From assembly GCA_023140095.1 (NCBI GenBank), contig JAGLMJ010000001.1, positions 1 to 35,412 on the forward strand: a DNA stretch of 35,412 nt, read 5' to 3'. This stretch comes from Candidatus Omnitrophota bacterium. Lineage in GTDB: Bacteria > Omnitrophota > Koll11 > Zapsychrales > Zapsychraceae. This document shows positions 33,996-35,412 of this stretch, one piece after another. Below the pieces are notes generated by a model. That model did no database searches. It had not been told where the DNA came from and saw only the letters and a program-made list of their open reading frames with translations. Made by a program: the position numbers and the translations under genes. Each line of letters begins with the position of its first letter. The stretch's first letter is position 1.

Positions 33996-34901
33996 ATGAA
34001 TATCACAGTCAACATCGGAAAAGCCAAATTTAAAAACCCGGTCACGGTTGCGTCGGGGACGTTTGGCCATTCCGAAAAATATTATAACCTGCGCGAGGTC
34101 AAGAAGCTTGGGGCCATCACGCCGAAGACGATCACTTTGCGCGCGCAGGAAGGCAATCCCCCGCCGAGGATCGCCGAGACGCCATCGGGCATGCTTAACG
34201 CGATCGGCATCGAGAATCCCGGCGCCGACGCTTTTATCGAAACAAAATTGCCTGCCTTGAAGAAAACCGGCGTCCCGTTGATCGTCAGTATTTTGGGGCA
34301 TACGGATCGGGAATTTCAAACGTTAGCGGAAAAGTTTAATTCTGTGGGCGGCGTCAGCGCGCTCGAGCTGAATTTGTCCTGTCCGAATCTGGGGAAGAAA
34401 GTCCTGGTCGCGCAGGATCCGAAGGCGACGGGCCGCGTCGTGCGCGCCGTTAAAAGAGTTTCTAAATATCCGGTCATCGCGAAACTCTCGCCGAATGTGA
34501 CGGACATTGTTTCGATCGCGAAGGCCGCCGAGCGCGCCGGCGCTGACGGCTTAAGCCTGGTCAATACTTTTACGGGCATGGCCATCGATACCAAGACGCG
34601 CAAGCCGGTCCTGGGCAACGTGACGGGCGGCGTCAGCGGGCCGGCGATCCGGCCGATGGCGGTCCACATGGTTTACAAAGTGGCGCAGAGCGTCGAGGTT
34701 CCAATCATTGCGATGGGAGGGATCATGACGGCCGACGATGCCCTGCAGTATATCATTGCCGGGGCGACGATGGTCGCCGTCGGGACGGCGAATTTTATCA
34801 ACCCGCAGTCGCCGGCCGAAGTTCTTGACGGGATCAAGGCGTACATGCGAGGGAATAAGATTTCAGACATTAAGGAGTTGATTGGAGGTCTTCGGGGGTA
34901 A
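33996..34901 (+). CDS. pyrD: Dihydroorotate dehydrogenase, class 1B catalytic subunit
   Basis: Oxidises dihydroorotate to orotate with FMN. It has 301 residues and is a TIM barrel. PVTVASGTFGHSEKY begins the fold; the catalytic base is C129 in ELNLSCPNLG, which marks class 1 (cytosolic) enzymes, and GGVSGPAIRPMA and IIAMGGIMTADDALQYIIAGATMVAVGTANF are the FMN-phosphate motifs. Together with PyrK it is the NAD-linked class 1B enzyme. No Shine-Dalgarno is clear; a heptamer-periodic hairpin lies directly upstream. Confidence 0.96.
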   Translation: MNITVNIGKAKFKNPVTVASGTFGHSEKYYNLREVKKLGAITPKTITLRAQEGNPPPRIAETPSGMLNAIGIENPGADAFIETKLPALKKTGVPLIVSILGHTDREFQTLAEKFNSVGGVSALELNLSCPNLGKKVLVAQDPKATGRVVRAVKRVSKYPVIAKLSPNVTDIVSIAKAAERAGADGLSLVNTFTGMAIDTKTRKPVLGNVTGGVSGPAIRPMAVHMVYKVAQSVEVPIIAMGGIMTADDALQYIIAGATMVAVGTANFINPQSPAEVLDGIKAYMRGNKISDIKELIGGLRG

Positions 34902-34911
34902 AACATTTTAT

Positions 34912-34988
34912 AAACCATAAACCATAAGCCATAAGCTATAATTATCCCCTATCCCCTGGTATAGCTCAAGGCTTATAGCTTACAGCTA
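34912..34988. repeat. Heptamer-periodic hairpin spacer before pyrF
   Basis: Eleven consecutive 7-base units can be read: AAACCAT twice, AAGCCAT, AAGCTAT, AATTATC, CCCTATC, CCCTGGT, ATAGCTC, AAGGCTT, ATAGCTT and ACAGCTA. AAGCTATAA (34933-34941) pairs exactly with TTATAGCTT (34973-34981). The design matches the pyrD spacer although the unit sequence differs. Confidence 0.7.
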
Positions 34989-35009
34989 ACATTGTCCAAC
35001 AAAAAAATC

Positions 35010-35412
35010 ATGACCAAACGCAAAGCACAACTGATCGTCGCTCTCGACGTCGATACTTTTGATGAGGCGAAGGGCCTTATCGACGCTCTTGGCGATGACG
35101 TAGAGATATTTAAAGTCGGCAGCCAGCTGTTTACGGCCTATGGGCCGGATGTTGTCCGTCATCTTTTGAAAGCGGGGAAAAAAGTCTTTCTCGATTTGAA
35201 ATTCCATGATATTCCCAATACGGTTGCCAATGCGGTCAGGGCCGCGGTGAGTTTAAGGGAAGGCGATCAAAGCATTTTTATGTGTACGATGCACACGGCC
35301 GGAGGCAAAGAGATGCTCGAGCGCGCCTCTGCAGAAGCGACGAAAGCTGCTCACAGCGCTGGAGTTAAGCGGCCTTTGCTGCTGGGCATTACGGCCTTGA
35401 CAAGTGATGAAA
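35010..35412 (+). CDS. pyrF: Orotidine 5'-phosphate decarboxylase (partial, runs off the window)
   Basis: Decarboxylates OMP to UMP. Only the first 134 residues are in the window; the frame is open to the right edge. From the ATG at 35010, MTKRKAQLIVALDVDTFDEA gives the first catalytic strand, KVGSQLFTAYGPDVV follows, and VFLDLKFHDIPNT is the family signature carrying the D-K-x-x-D catalytic residues. An in-frame TTG at 34992 would add six residues, but neither start has a clear Shine-Dalgarno. It is the last visible gene of the pyrR operon. Confidence 0.95.
   Translation, partial: MTKRKAQLIVALDVDTFDEAKGLIDALGDDVEIFKVGSQLFTAYGPDVVRHLLKAGKKVFLDLKFHDIPNTVANAVRAAVSLREGDQSIFMCTMHTAGGKEMLERASAEATKAAHSAGVKRPLLLGITALTSDE

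Overview
The window is a dense, mid-GC bacterial segment, most likely from an uncultured Gram-negative lineage such as Candidatus Omnitrophota. That assignment is inference: it rests on a class III signal-peptide pilin-like protein, a secreted protein starting with a YYPAPFGSYDRLR motif, a lipoprotein and an outer-membrane beta-barrel protein, and many very short intergenic gaps. I saw no transposase, phage gene, CRISPR array or rRNA.

Layout, left to right. (1) A small RlpA-like protein on the minus strand. (2) A nucleotide block on the plus strand, carA-carB-purF-pyrG, with a strong promoter and a long inverted repeat ending one base before the carA start; then tRNA-Leu(GAG). (3) A compact, almost fully paired RNA region upstream of rpe, then a pilin-like Cys-rich protein. 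(4) A minus-strand signalling cassette: FIST-domain sensor, GAF histidine kinase, and response regulator with a degenerate GGDEF domain. (5) tRNA-Glu(CTC), then an ArsR-controlled envelope operon: ArsR, RND/MMPL exporter, LolA-like protein, DUF1302-like barrel and DUF2892 membrane protein. (6) Cell-envelope and housekeeping genes: uppP, a lipoprotein, a long TrmB variant, a D,D-carboxypeptidase, a DsbA-like thioredoxin-fold protein, a divergent bL27-like protein, glmS and rsmI. (7) Two minus-strand secreted proteins. (8) A second pyrimidine block, pyrR-pyrB-pyrC-(LOG-like)-(ICMT-like)-pyrK-(half TSUP)-pyrD-pyrF, behind a promoter and a PyrR-type attenuator; pyrF runs off the right edge.

Together the two nucleotide blocks encode UMP synthesis except pyrE, plus CTP synthase and the first step of purine synthesis. 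PyrK with a class 1B PyrD implies an NAD-linked heterotetrameric dihydroorotate dehydrogenase.

The least explained material is non-coding: a linker-free four-way-junction RNA upstream of rpe (8344-8446), long hairpins at the starts of carA and of the histidine kinase gene, heptamer-periodic hairpin spacers before pyrD and pyrF, paired perfect DnaA boxes after pyrC, and a terminator placed just upstream of the bL27-like gene. All structures were paired by eye; no folding program or database search was run.
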